From: Erpetoichthys calabaricus
Taxonomy: Eukaryota > Chordata > Cladistia > Polypteriformes > Polypteridae
NCBI RefSeq assembly: GCF_900747795.2
Contig: NC_041409.2
Span: 70,292,460 to 70,356,459 of the forward strand
Reading direction: 5' to 3'
Length of the DNA: 64,000 bases
The notes below the pieces were generated by a model. That model worked only from the letters and a program-made list of their open reading frames with translations. It was not told the DNA's origin and ran no database searches. The position numbers and the translations under genes were made by a program. This document shows, piece by piece, positions 1 through 13,000 of this stretch (positions are counted from its first letter, which is position 1; each line of letters starts with the position of its first letter).

Positions 1-469
1 TAACCAGTGGTCTTTTTTTGACCACAAAACCACAATTGGGTAGATTTTTTTTAGGTAATGGCCCATCATTAGTAGACCCATTGTCTTCTCTGGAAATCCT
101 ATAGAGTTGATGTCCCAACACATGTATGATGGCACCTTTAATCTCTATCACTTTCATGTAGTTTAAGCCATTGAAATCCTACTATTTCACACATTATTAT
201 CGGAAAACATGAATGAGCATTCAATTATGTGCAGTGTGCAAGTGGACCTAATAAAATGGTCACCCAGGATATATATAAATTCATCAGTTCATTTAATAAC
301 CTGTCAGTGGCTATAAGATCATGAAAACCAAAATAGGGGTTTGGCTAGTGGATAAAGGGAGTCTAGATCTCTTGACGCAGGACTCACAAATATATTACGG
401 TTATGCATTTAAATTCTTTGTTAATTGTGGTGATGGAGATTGGCAATTAACATATACGGTAAGTATGAA
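1..469. other. no gene or recognisable repeat seen
   Basis: AT-rich sequence left of the first Helitron. Short reading frames here show no family motif or splice context, so I treat the stretch as non-coding. Confidence 0.5.
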
Positions 470-1120
470 TCTATATATATAAAATCCCTATGTGCGTCCA
501 GGTGTCCGTGTGTGTGTGTCTTCTGGTGAAGTGCGCATGCGCTGGGCACGGTGCGACGCGCGATATTACTGTCAGAGAAAGTTAGAGGCGTTTTACGGAA
601 ATACAAACCAGTATTACTGCGAGAGGAAATTAAAGGTACACAATACAGTGACACATATTACAGCCACATACAAGCCAGTATTACTGTCAGAGGAGATTAA
701 AGGCATATTACCGACGCGCACGCCTGTATTACTGCCAGAGAAAATTAAAGGTATATTACGGACGTACAAGACGGTATCCTTCAATAAGGTCGCGCACAAA
801 AAGGCGAGCCCTTATTCGCCGCGCTCAATTGAGGTCGCCCTTTTGAAGCTCGACTTTTTGTGCGTGCCCTTATTGAATAGAGCCGTACAAGACAGTATTA
901 CTGTCACAGAAAATTAAAGACACACAATACACGGCGGCAGCCCACGGAGAACGGTCAGCTCAGCAAGTAAACATCAACAAAAGAAAGGCTGAAAGAAAGA
1001 AAAATACGACCAACAAAAACAATGAGGTCAAAGTCCCTTGCCATTTAATATAGACTGCTCCTACTAATGTTTATGCACTACTGTTCCAGCGCCCGTTATT
1101 GTAACGGGCTAAATGACTAG
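470..1120 (+). mobile_element. non-autonomous Helitron, copy A
   Basis: The element begins with TC (TCTATATATATAAAATC) directly after an A. It ends in CTAG before a T, the expected Helitron A/T target. About 7 bases before CTAG is the terminal hairpin GCCCGTTA-ttg-TAACGGGC. It has no helicase or Rep coding capacity. The interior holds about five degenerate copies of a module built on 'GTATTACTG..AGAGAAAATTAAAGG' and one private palindromic insertion (780-877). A second copy of the family lies at 53926-54541 and shares both ends. Open frames inside are by-products of the repeats. 651 bp. Confidence 0.85.
780..877. repeat. 98-bp imperfect palindrome inserted in Helitron copy A
   Basis: Two 30-bp arms (780-809 and 848-877) are inverted copies, matching at 27 of 30 positions, around a 38-bp loop. 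Near-identical direct repeats GTACAAGAC(G/A)GTAT lie on each side (about 764-777 and 885-898). The structure is absent from the sister Helitron at 53.9 kb. It could be a tiny foldback/MITE insertion or a rearrangement of the Helitron's own modules. Confidence 0.6.
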
Positions 1121-4100
1121 TTTCACTATAATCTGTACACTTGATACTTACACTACCAAACCAAAACAGGTACCATTTACATTTTCAGCTTAACTGCTTT
1201 CAATGTGGAATTATAGATGTTCATGCACTTGGGCTTTATAGCACAGTCCACGGGCCTGTTTGAACTGTCTGTCTTTTAGTGTGTCCTATACTGTTGGTAG
1301 AAGCTCTGGCTGCCCAAGACACGGGAAAGTACATTAGATTAGAAATAATTCATTTAGACATGTGTTATACACTATTGGGAAAGAAAATACTGTACACAGG
1401 TCTAAGCAGAAATATCACTTGCCTTTCCCTGGTGGCAGTTTTTGACAAATTATCGTGATTAAACATTCTAAGTGCCTTCTTGCACAAAATCTCCATAAAG
1501 TCATCCTTTGCTTGACTGTTCATGGTACCTTTGATAATGAACAGTGTAGGATGTACCAAGTACCAAGAGGATGAAATGCAAAAGATTCTGACATCTTGTG
1601 TAAGTCTCAAAGGGTTATTCACACATTATTTCTGTGAAATTTAGTTTGCAATTAAATAAGAAATTCAAGTGAGTCTACATGCCAGTGAGTAGAAGTGAAC
1701 AATTTTAAACTTTTGCAAACTGCCAATGAATCATCTTGGCTGCAGGTTTTCCTTTTTGGCTTCTGCTAGCTTCTGTGTGCCAGCCAGTCCAGAATGGATT
1801 TTTGCCAAATGCTTGATGCTACTGTGTAGGCACCAATTCTTTTAGGGGGGTTTAGGGGTCCCTGGATATGTATATTTGCATTTGGCCTTGCCTTTTAATT
1901 TAATGAATAGTGAGAAACAAAATGTTTTAAGAACTGAAAAATGTCATATCTCAGAACCTAACACAGACCATTATCATTAAGTCAACAGTGAAATATTAAC
2001 TGGGAATTGTATGGAAGCATGGGCCACTCAATTCCAGAAGATGCAAAGGCATGGCAGCCATAGAGGTGTTGGCCACACTGTGCATGTAAACCTGACCAAG
2101 AAAAGAAGCAACCAGGGAAGAGAGCTCCAATAAGCTATGTGCATCTTCAGGGCAGATTATTTTTTATCAATTGACTGTACAATATTTTAGGTGTATTATT
2201 TACTGTATAATTAAAAGGGAAAAAATCTTGATGGACAGGTCTCACAATGACCTAAAATGCAGAGTACAGAATAATGACTTTCCAACAAATGTAAGACTGC
2301 CTATGGTTTTTAGAATTACATTTTCAGAATTTGAATAGTTTAAGTTTGACTGAAATATTTAATAAAGTGATAATAAATTTTATTTTCAATGACATTTTTT
2401 CTGTATTCCTTATGTTGCAGAGTTTAGAAATTCACATGAACAAAATAAAGTCTGAAATAAGTCTCCAAATTCTGAAGTGGGACAGAAAAACTTTACATCA
2501 ATACCACAAAAGAGAAGAAGAGTTGAAGGGTAATTCCATATTGAAACTTGAAAATGTGAGAAACAATGTGTTTCTAACTTTCCTTTTATATTTCAGTATG
2601 GAACTAATACTTATTTAAAACATGTTCAGAAAAAAATATATTATTAAAACACCTGTCTGTAACAAAAGCAACCAATTTTTTAACAGTCATGATGTAGTTG
2701 GCAAGAAAATTTTAATTTTCTTTTTTCTGCCATATTGTTAATGTTATTACTTAAAAGTCAGAAACACAAAGTCAAAATAATCCTCTTAAAGTCAAAACCA
2801 AGGCATTTTTCTAATCAAGATGTTGAACTGTCTAAACAGATATTTTTAAATAGGGTACACACATATAAGTTCAACCAAAACACTCAAACCTAAGACAAAG
2901 GTCCAGGCCAAAGAATCCTTTCCAACTGTAGGTTTGCGTGAGGAGAAAAATAAAACTCTTTTAACCAGGGGTGAAGCCAGAAAATCAAGATTCATAACAC
3001 CCTAATTTGCTCAACCAAGATTTTCAAAATACCCGATTAAAATTTCCTTCAAATATTCCCTGAACTTAACTTGTTAATGCTCAGCATTGCAGGGAAAACC
3101 ACTACAACAATAAGGGGCACTTGTTTTTTGCTATTCTGTATCTGCGAGATCTATTACCAGCGCATTGATCCTAAACTAAATCAGTTTAATGTGGATGTAG
3201 GACTCTGCTAAGACTGCGTATCAAATATCATGTTTTTTCATGAATAAAATAATGATGGGACAGCAGAGGCTTTGGAATGCTTCAGTTAGGGAGCTCATGG
3301 GGTTTGCTCATAGCTCAATCAGACTCTGATCCCCTACCTTTCAACGAGGCCAGTTTCCAACTAAAGGTGAAGTGGTCATGGACTGAATCATTTCCAGGAG
3401 GTCATAGTTCGCTCCTGAAGAAGAAAGGTATAGTCTTTGAGGCTGAGGGAGAAGCACCTACCACAAATTGAAAAGTACCGCTTCCGAGTCTTTACATGAG
3501 TGATGGACAATATGGTCATAGTCATAAAGCAAGAGTTAGGTGCTTGGATGAAACTTTAGATTTATTTCTTGTGAGAAATGCCAGGACCATGATAATACAA
3601 TGATATTTTTTCAATACTGACTTATATTTATTATTCTTTTCTTTTCTGATTGAAGTTAAAGTTGAAATAAAGTTACAGAACAAATGTGACAATCTGCTAC
3701 ACTTAAGAAAAAAAACATTTAATCAAGTCCACCGAGGTGTTTCAACTGTAAAAACAAATTTCAAGCCTCTAAATAGCGGAAAATTAGTACAGTACGTAGC
3801 ACAGACACTGGTACATCATCTGACTTTATTTCTTGGTTATGGCCTGTGGCGTTGCCATCACCTAAACAGGTGGTTTATGATTTAAGCGAATAACTTTAAT
3901 ATATGAATTACTTTGAATATTTTCAATTGTGGATTCAGTATTCTGTTAGCTACATTCACGTATGCACTCAGCAGCATGTTAATGGTCTCCGTTCACAGTA
4001 ATTTAATTATTAAACCTGTTTTCAGGTTGCAGCGCTGATGTTAAACAAGCAAAGAGTGCTGAACTTATTCATGACTTAAACAATGTTTGGGGAAAAATAT

Positions 4101-4426
4101 AATGTCATATTCCTATGGCCTTTCTTTTCCTGAGAAACATTGGATTCAGAAGCCAGTTTCCCCTGCTCAGGACGTGTAAGATGAATATGACATGTGGTTT
4201 CATGTGAGGCTTCTTCCACCCTAAACACTTGCAGTCCCATTGTGTGAAACAGAAATAAACTCTTGCAGTACACTATGTGTTTCTCTACTTCTTTCACTAT
4301 GTTAATTTGGAGAATACATGATTTATAAGTGTATTAAGTATAAATCAGCTTTTAATTGACCCCGGCACCTGGAGGGGGGAAGAAAAAAAAAAAAAAAAAA
4401 GAGGCACGTAACGGGTTCTTCTAGAT
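1121..4426. other. no gene seen
   Basis: About 3.3 kb of AT-rich sequence. The longest open frames (85-95 codons) have no recognisable motif. A poly-A run sits near 4384-4400. No TIR element, SINE or exon could be supported. Confidence 0.4.
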
Positions 4427-5065
4427 CAGTGTTTCTCAGCTTCGGTCCTGGGGACCCCCTGTGGCTGCAGGTTTTTGTTCCATCCAGATTCCTAATCAGT
4501 GACAACACCTGATAGCACTGATCTCATTTAATTAGTTGGTATTATTTTTCTTTTATCCTACATTCAGAAAAGCACAGCAGCATGATTTTTACATTTATAA
4601 GACATTTAGAAATATTTCTGCTTTTGCTATTGATTTAAATGCTTAATTCTCTTTTGTTGATTCCATCATATTTTGCCCTCTGTGCAGTTTTTCCCCTTTG
4701 TTGTATCTTATTAATGAGAATTAAAAATGAGCAGAGCAGACACGCTGGCAAACAACACTGAATAATCAAAGGCTGCAACTACTTTAGCATCAGATCCACT
4801 AATTAGTAAATGATGGATTAATTAAACAATTAGAACACCTAGAAAAGAAGAATGAAAATCAAAATGAAATTATATATATATTCCCATATAACTTCTTGGT
4901 ACATTTTTATATATTTTTCTTTTTAACCAAACTTAGTTTTCTAATTTCTATATTGTTCCCAAAACACAGAACTTGGGAAATAACAGTCCAATTAAAAACA
5001 GAAGCTGGTTGGAACAAAAACCTGCAGCCACAGTGGGTCCCCAGGACCGAGGTTGAGAAACACTG
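4427..5065. mobile_element. hAT-type non-autonomous DNA transposon (MITE)
   Basis: The ends are long inverted repeats starting CAGTGTTTCTCAGC and finishing GAGAAACACTG. They extend more than 45 bp inward through a GGTCCTGGGGACC stretch and a CTGCAGGTTTTTGTTCCA stretch. A perfect 8-bp target duplication TTCTAGAT flanks it (4419-4426 and 5066-5073), diagnostic of the hAT superfamily. The interior is AT-rich with no transposase frame. 639 bp. Confidence 0.93.
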
Positions 5066-5073
5066 TTCTAGAT

Positions 5074-5929
5074 GAAATGAAGTACGGGCTTTTTTGCTAT
5101 ATTAGAAAACAAAAGGTTTATCTTTTTTACTGTTCAGAAGGCAATTATCATAACAAAACTAAAACGATTCATCCAAAAATCCACTTAGGTTTTTCCTGGA
5201 AGAGATTGCAATCTGAAAAATCTCACAATATTACACACCACATTCCATGTAACATGATACTAACTACAGATTTTTCAATTCAATTTTGAGTACTCAGTGC
5301 GTACTGAATTCATAGGTGATCACTGAAGCCCTGCTTTGTAGTTTGATTTTAACTAACAATGCATTCTACTTCTTTTCCCTTGAGACACTGTGAAAACCAA
5401 ATGAGCGTAAACATGGACAAAGCATTGTGTATCACAATCTCTGCAGTCACACTACTGTCGGTATTTGATATTGCTTCTCTTACACCAACTGATCACAAGC
5501 AATTTATGTTGTCACAATGGAGAAGGAAGTGTTTAGAATGCCATCTATGGGACTCAAGATGAAATGCATTTTGTTGTGCAAATAAAAACATGGATTACAA
5601 AAATGTGGAACTTTAAAATACAAAAACAGAAAATAACATTTCCACTTCTTGTCCCTTATGTGTCAATAATATGTTACAAAAATATTACTTTACTGTATTT
5701 TTTCCCTTTACTTATACTCCCCATCGGTTGTAACTCATAAAAGAAAGCATTTGAATCAAAGAAGATGCATAATATGAAGCGGTCACAGTTACAGTAAGTA
5801 CTTTTTCTGTATTGTATCAGTTGATACAGTATATGGGCAGATTTGTATAATAATTAGACATGGTTATAAGAAAGAGCTAGACTTCAGACTCAAAGCCTCT
5901 GAATTTTATTACATAGAACATAAATTACA
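5074..5929. other. no gene seen
   Basis: AT-rich sequence. Two frames of 67-78 codons run through it but show no known motif and no splice context. Confidence 0.4.
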
Positions 5930-6245
5930 GAGTATTAGGAAGAGGTTAGGAACATGCACTGATACAGTGCGTTGCTGCACACACCACATGACAAATCAAC
6001 TCAGGATCCCAGATTAGGACCTGAGTGCAGCCATGCAATGGGTGACACCTCAGCACCACACTAGTTCAGATGGAGTGGAACAGTGGCTGGAGTGCCAATT
6101 CTGCCATCAACCCCCAAGTTTTCCCTGCAGGTTGAAGGGCCTACCTGCAGGACTGGATGCAGATTAAAGTCACACCCAGGATGAAGCAATTGCAGGTTAA
6201 GGGCCTTGCTCAAGGGCAGACTATTAGAAACATGGCCTGAAGATA
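5930..6245. repeat. old LINE/V-SINE-like mosaic repeat
   Basis: The left half (AACATGCACTGATACAGTG.. through GGATCCCAG) matches the 5' part of the LINE-like repeats at 19.6 and 21.4 kb. The right half contains AAGGGCCTTGCTCAAGGGC, the core of the SINE at 59825-60053. Both are strongly decayed. Confidence 0.55.
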
Positions 6246-7200
6246 CTAACTGATGCAGTGGGTGCTATCAACAGTGATAAAGTTACTAGAATTGTTCACA
6301 ATGACAAATGAATTCTGGGCCTTACACCGTTTTTTTTTTAAAGAACAAATCCATTGATAAGGTCATCTTTCCAGATATACACAATGCCCTCAATTTCTTG
6401 AAAGTTAACACATGAATATTTGGATATTTCTTACGGATTGCAGCTCTCCCTTGTACAGAGATTTTTTTTTCTGTAAAATAGCCTTGAATCTTTGAAATCT
6501 CGGTTTGTATAAGGCTATCTGTAACTGGATACTAAATTTCCTAAAAGGCAGACCACAAATGGCAAAGATGAGTACAAACACCTCATCAATACTGATTTTT
6601 AAACACTGTACTCAATGAAGGCTAATGCCTCAGAGCTGTACTGTGCACTCTTCCTACACCCAATCATTACCAAGTCAAAAGTACTCATTGTGAACTACAA
6701 GACTCTCCAAAAGGAGCCACTTTCAGATCAGCATCAATGGAGAACTACAGAAATCTACTGTACTTACAACCACATTCAGAGAATGTCGGAGGACCTGAAG
6801 AAAGAATAAGACAATATCCCACAATTGCTGATAACTCACCTACTAAACGTGCAACTCCTTTTGTTGTAAAGGCATTACTATGTGAAACACTAGCTCTTTG
6901 GTATTGCAATAACCACAGCATTAGTGGAAGCCTAAAAGTAAAGAGGAATAGCACAAGGGATAAAGTAATTGGCAGTCTACATTACAACACAAATCATTAT
7001 TCTATAGTCCATCTTTCACCATTGACCAACATCACAAGCAAATATACAAAGCAGTATAAAAACAACTTCCAATTAAAAAAAAGAAAATTAAAAACTGCTA
7101 CACTAGTGCCTGAAGTGGAACAACAACTTTACATAACTGCAAATTCAACTCTCGTCTGATTTAATCACAGTTCCCTATAATACAACTATTGCTTTTATAC
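6246..7200. other. no gene seen
   Basis: AT-rich. A 140-codon plus-strand frame (6737-7159) has no recognisable domain, biased composition and an opposing open frame. I see no evidence that it is a gene. Confidence 0.4.
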
Positions 7201-7204
7201 AGCA

Positions 7205-7330
7205 CAGTCAAACAGGATGTCCTAGTGGTGCACTAGACCTCCAAGTTCCATAGTTTTGAGCTCAGTTCCTAACTAGGTTACCATGTCTCTGTGGGCTTTT
7301 TCTTTGGGCATTTCTGAATCTCTTCCAGAA
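7205..7330 (+). repeat. diverged tRNA-derived SINE head
   Basis: It resembles the head and body of the complete SINE at 28249-28582: a box-A-like CTAGTGGTGCACTAG, then a degraded box B and the TCTCTGTGGGCTTTTT body. The downstream part is lost. Confidence 0.4.
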
Positions 7331-7604
7331 TCTTGTCAAAATTGAATTAGATAGTGGTGGTGGATTTGGTTTCAGAAATGTTCTTACTAAGTTAAACATT
7401 TTAAACAGTTACTGTGTGAAGTAGGAGTTTTGGAACTCTGCCTGTGCTCACTTTTTTTCTGTAACTGTAGTACAGCTCTAAACCTGTACTCAGTAAAATA
7501 AGCTGAATTTAACAAAGCCCACAGTTTTCCTCTCTCAACAGGAGTAACACTGGGATCTTCAAATTCAAGACTGCTCCAAGTTTTTGTCATCTGCAAACAT
7601 GCAC

Positions 7605-7685
7605 ATTAGGTGGATTAAAAATCTAAATCAATGTGTTTTGTGATGGACTAATACCCAGAACAGGCACCACCATCGACACTTTTAA
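7605..7685 (+). repeat. SINE 3' fragment
   Basis: It contains TTGTGATGGACTAATACC and ACTGGATTAAGCAGGTTAG, matching the SINE tail in plus orientation. Strongly decayed. Confidence 0.45.
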
Positions 7686-8200
7686 CTGGATTAAGCAGGT
7701 TAGTGAAAATCAACAACCTCTACAGAGTAATAAAAAAATAACACATGCAGAGAAGGCAAGAGCACTGAAATAATAATTTTAAATAAAATCAATAAGCTGT
7801 ACAGAAGATGCACTGCTCCTGAAGTTAGTTGAGGTTGTACATTTTATATAATGCTCCCCTACTGCATTTTACACATGAATAAAAATTATTTTAAGATATA
7901 GAGACAAAAGAAAGTGAAAGTAGATGATCAAGGAAAAACAAAGATATTTTCATTTAATAAGAATGGTGCTATCACACTGCAGTCCTACCAAAGTAAACTA
8001 CGGATATGGCTGCAACAAAACTCTAGTCACTAGAGTCTGCAGGCACAGTGTGGCATCATTCCAAAAGTAGTTGCTGTTTCAGTATCTCTGGATTGGCTAA
8101 AGTGAATCATATTACTTAAAGCTGCAGAGATCACAACCATAGTGAGACGAGTATGGTCAACACCTTCTTTTTTTTTTTTTTTTATAAATATGAAGATGGT

Positions 8201-8264
8201 TGGGGTTGGCTCTATTAGACCCCCGTGACCCTGTCTTAGGATATAGCAGGTTGGAAAATTACTG
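8201..8264 (+). repeat. SINE 3' tail fragment next to the rpusd2 stop codon
   Basis: The sequence GACCCCCGTGACCCTG then AGGATATAGCAGGTTGG is the 3' end of the family seen whole at 28.2 kb. It starts about 30 bp beyond the rpusd2 stop codon, so it lies in the 3' UTR or just downstream. Confidence 0.7.
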
Positions 8265-8292
8265 ACTGACTTACTGAAGATGCCTCAAGTTC

Positions 8293-8298
8293 TTTATT
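8293..8298 (-). terminator. AATAAA poly(A) signal overlapping the rpusd2 stop codon
   Basis: On the minus strand the last codons read GAT GAA TAA AG, so AATAAA starts inside the final Glu codon and includes the whole stop. If used, cleavage about 10-30 bases downstream would leave almost no 3' UTR. Use is not shown. Confidence 0.35.
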
Positions 8299-9076
8299 CA
8301 TCATGCCAGTCTTCTCTAGCCCAAGCTGGCAGCTCAGTGGAGTATTTAAAATCTGGTCCTTTGTAACACAAAGCATGCAAGTACATAATAAGTTCTTTTT
8401 CCGTAGGGTCCTTCCTCACAATCTTACACTCACTACACAGAGGATCCTTAGTCACAGTATTTTGCACTCTGTCCACAGAACTATCTGTGTCCACCTTTTC
8501 TGGTTCAGATGGCAAGTTGAAGCACTTTGTATTTAAGCTGGTCTCAAAAAACTGTTCATTGCCTGCTCCATTTTGCATATCGTTTAAGGAAGCCGGTTCC
8601 TCCGAAGAAACAGAACAATCAGCTATTTTGCAGTTGGCACCAAGTTTTTCTCCTTGTGACCCAGTGTTATAAGATGTGTCCAGTGTGAGATGAGGAACAC
8701 TGCCCTTGTCTGTAATGCCAGTTTCTGTTGGACAATCATTTCTCTGTGGCTCCCCTTTTTCATCCAGGTCACCCTCAGTAAGGTCCAGGAGATGAAGACT
8801 TTCTTTAGCACGGTGTTCAACTATTAGTGCCCGTAAAAGTTCCTCATTACTAAGGTTAACTTGACCACCTTTACCCCCTTCTGGCCCCCAGGCCTCCGAG
8901 CAGTATATAGGATCATTAAGGATTGGGTGACCCAAAAACTGCAGGTGTACCCGAATCTGATGTGTGCGGCCAGTAAGTGGAAGACAGCGTACTACACTGG
9001 AGCGGCCATTTGTACTCAGCCTTTGGAAAACTGTGCGGCAGGGCTTACCCTTAGGGTCCACACGGCACACTCCCAC
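8294..9076 (-). CDS. rpusd2: rpusd2 exon 4 (last exon)
   Basis: Acceptor TTGCTTAG|GTG. It starts VGVCRVDPKGKPC, not with Met. It contains LTGRTHQIRVHLQFLGHP and the conserved end. A long, acidic, poorly conserved linker (about residues 450-610 of the protein) separates the domain from the C-terminal CSECKIVRKDP block. The stop codon is TAA at 8294-8296. Confidence 0.95.
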   Translation of the reverse strand: MGVCRVDPKGKPCRTVFQRLSTNGRSSVVRCLPLTGRTHQIRVHLQFLGHPILNDPIYCSEAWGPEGGKGGQVNLSNEELLRALIVEHRAKESLHLLDLTEGDLDEKGEPQRNDCPTETGITDKGSVPHLTLDTSYNTGSQGEKLGANCKIADCSVSSEEPASLNDMQNGAGNEQFFETSLNTKCFNLPSEPEKVDTDSSVDRVQNTVTKDPLCSECKIVRKDPTEKELIMYLHALCYKGPDFKYSTELPAWAREDWHDE

Positions 9077-10054
9077 CTAAGCAAGAAAAAGGATGAGAAA
9101 AGATAAGGTACTTAATTTTATTTTTCATTCTTCCATATTTGTAGTGAGGAAAATAATAAAACTGAAAATGAAATGTTTAAATTATGAGAGAATTTCCATC
9201 CATCCATATTTCATATCTTCCAAAGCTAACACACAAATATAGTAAATTACCCTACAAAGGAGGGTGTCCAGCAGCTGCTAAAGGTCTTTTCCCATTCAAA
9301 TGGGCATGTGCACAACAAGTTATTTTTTGGACAGCTTATTGTGTCTCCCTAAATAAAAGGTGCTATTTAAAGTCAAAACATGTATCAAAGATCTAAATCA
9401 CGTTGCCTATTTTTAGCCCACAAGTAGGAGAAAGGATTCATGATGTGTAGACTATTAGTGGGAGTCACCGTATATACCACAATATGATGATACTACAATA
9501 CTTTGGCCAGTATAGGAAACCGTAATTTATCTTTTGCAAAATATTTTAACGCAGTGATTTCATTCTGCTGTTTACAGCAAGCTGTTTTTCACTCTTACTT
9601 AATTAAATAAAGGTAAAATTGAATTCATATAGGTCAAAATGTGTGCATCTATTAAACCTAATAAGAATAACAAAAATATTATGACTTAAAATTCCAGTAA
9701 TGCCCCAGTATATTTGGCTTAAACACATTTCATGAATATCTGCTCATTTTCAAGTCATTTCATTGAAACATTATGGAAAAGATGTGTGTGTCACAGGATG
9801 TCTTCCCAGCCTGCACTACTAGATCATACCCAAATGTTAAAACTTGCAAATCTTCCTAGAACATGTGCAAGACACAAATTTGACAGTATCCCTCATAAAC
9901 CTAATTATTGCAACTCACAATAAAAATTTAATGTCATGTTTTAACAACCCATCACAGTCACTGAAATTTACAGTATACAGTACTTTATAGTGGCATCACA
10001 GGAGTTGGGATATGGCTGTGATCAATACCTTCCTGCATGCTCTCTACTAACAAG

Positions 10055-10086
<32 letters not shown>

Positions 10087-13000
10087 GGTGTGGTTTCACA
10101 ATCTTTTGCAAATTAATACATCTGGAAGACTGTTGAATATTTGAATGCAGAAGTTCACCACAGATTGCCATAACTGTGTAACATCAGTTGAATTTTTAAT
10201 ATTTAAAAAACTAATGCACAGTCCAGATGTAGATTCCATTATGAAATTGTCCACTGTATATTTAATGCTTATTACATCTTCTGTAACAATTTTCTATTTA
10301 TATATTTCATTATTTGTGCAAATTATAACTTCTAACTATTTTTGAACGCTCAAAAGGAAAAAAAATACTGTTTATGATGTTCCCTTCCACAGACAGTGAC
10401 AATTGAGCTTGTCAGCAGAAAGTATGCACATTTCTGCCTTTTTCAGTGGCACAGAAAGTGAACCACTCTTCACTGGAACCTCTCACATCATTAAACAGAA
10501 TGGAACATGTTAAGCTGAAGATTGCTACTGACATTTGGGTTTTAATATAAATGAACACAAGGAGTTTTGTTAAAGCTGATATTTATAGAATTTAAATTTA
10601 TATTTCAGTTGAGTAGCTGGTTTGGATCTGTTATTTAAAACCAATGTCTATTTTCTGGTTCATTCGGTTTTCTAATTGAAATAACAGATAAATGTGACGT
10701 TCATCATCATCACTAATGCACTTAGTACTGTGTGCTTTTCAAAATTACTATATGGAAAAACTGGCAATTGGTATTGACCTTGCATAACCTATTTTGCTGC
10801 ACACTTTAATAATCTTATCTTTGAACTCAAGAACCAAGACCAACATGTTATATATAATCCAAAGGAAAGTCACACACCCATTTTATAACACTGGTTTCAT
10901 TCAAGTTTAGAAAGTATGGTTGTTATGTGCATCTGCAATTTAACAATTTACACAATCAGATTGAATACCACATTGCATATGTAAGATTTATTATAATAAT
11001 TGAAAAAATGGTCAGATATAATAAATTTTATGTGAAGTGTATAGCTACTTATATTAATGCCTTACACACCACAGCCAACTACTTATCATGAAGAAATGCC
11101 ATGTACTATACTTAATTTAAGATCAAAATCAAAACAGACAATAGTGTACTATTTTTATTGATTACAGGCAAACCCAAAATCCAATGTTTCGGAATTCCAA
11201 TACTTCAGAATTCTATTATCAAGGATTTCCTTCTTGCACTGTGTTATATCATTAAATAATACAATATCCGAGTACAATAAAACCTCAATTATTCATTAGA
11301 TGTCGAGACCGAGGCCGTGACGGATAACAGAACAGCTACTTTAAAAATTATATACCGTAGATTAGTTTAGTGAGTAGTCATATTTATTTACAAAACAAAA
11401 CTATATTAACAATATAGTTTAACAAAATTAATGAATTCAAATAATATTGTAACAAGCAGCGCAATAAGCAAATACAATTCAGGGGTACTGGATTTTTCTG
11501 TTTTACTTGGAGTCTTTGTTCTGTAACAAACGGTGCCCTATCTTAAACTCCGTTATCGGAGTTACAGAGCACATCTCCAAAACAATAAAAGAAACCTTTC
11601 CCTACAAATCACTTTATCTCCTACCACTTACAATTTTTGTCTCAATATCGAAAACATTCCTGCTTATTGTCTCCTGACTCCCTACTCAAAACTTCCTTAT
11701 AACACAGAAAAGTTCTGAAATGCTGTTAAAACTGAAGGTACGTAACTGACACTGTGGTGCTGTGGGAGAACACTATGCACTGGCATAAGGGAAAGTTGTT
11801 CCAGCGTGTAAAGGTCACAGTGTACTGCACAGCAGTAGTAGTACTTTGGCCCTGATGGTTAATTGAGACTGATGGTAATCGAGGTTTTATGGTACTTTGT
11901 TATTGGAAATGTCTTTCAAAACAATGTGGCATTTAAGGTGAAACAATAAGCTCACTACTGTTGGGGATAGTCAGAAACCAATGTCTTTCAGTCGATGGCA
12001 GAAAGGCAAAAGCATTAAAATTTTTTATTTTATTAACCATTGAATTAGGCACAATTACAGTTGATATTATTTCTCTTACATTAAGGCAAAACTGTGTAGG
12101 TTACACTTACATGACCTCAAGGCACTGTAATATGTTCATTTGGTGTTAAATAAATATGGACATTTACTTGAAATACACACACAAAAAAGATAAAAAGTTA
12201 ACAAGCAAAAACAAAGCAATAGCTCCCACCTTGTATGAGACCACCAAGATTGGTTCCTCACAGATCACCTCCTCCTCTGGAAACACTCCTCTTACTCGGC
12301 ATACATATTCCTTCTCTAGCTGAAACATAGAAGAACAAGCATCTCAAAAAGTTGTCTGTCAATACAGAGTTTATCAAGAATTTACACAGTGCAGCAGCCT
12401 CAGATTATTCTGAAAATGCTTAAAAAGAAAACAACAACACAGCAAATTTAGACAACGCTATAAAATAGGCAAAAGAAAGTAAACTCAGAGTTTTACATGT
12501 ACAGGTTAAATTGCAAAAAAACAAAATCAGAAAGACAGGAAGAGCTAAGGTCAAGAGGCAGATAAAAGTAAAAAGATTGCTAGAGTTCAACAGCTAGTAT
12601 TACACATTAGAATAAAGACACAGATTGACAAGAGAGGAACAAACCTGTCGGTCACGAACCAGTTGATCTAGTTTCTGTGATGCTTCTAAAGTGCGAGCGA
12701 ACAGTAGTACCCCTGAAGTCAGGCGATCTAGTCGATGGACAGTGTGAAGACCACTAATCCCATGCTCTTTTCCCAAAATGAAGATAACGGTATTGTGGCG
12801 GAAGCGGCCACAAGGATGTACAGGGAGAGAAGCCGGTTTGTTAACTATTACCAGATCATCATCTTGGGCAAGTATCTCAAGTGGTTGGGCGCACACTGGT
12901 GGTTCATGACGGTGGACAGTATTCTTCATGAAGTCATTGTGCTAAAAGAAAAGAGCATTATACTCAGACTGTTATTACTTACTAGAGAGTGATAAACAGA

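Noticed and set aside
492-917. 141-codon frame in Helitron copy A
   Set aside because: It arises from the repeated module, and copy B does not preserve it.
6737-7159. 140-codon plus-strand frame
   Set aside because: No recognised domain, and an overlapping frame on the opposite strand.
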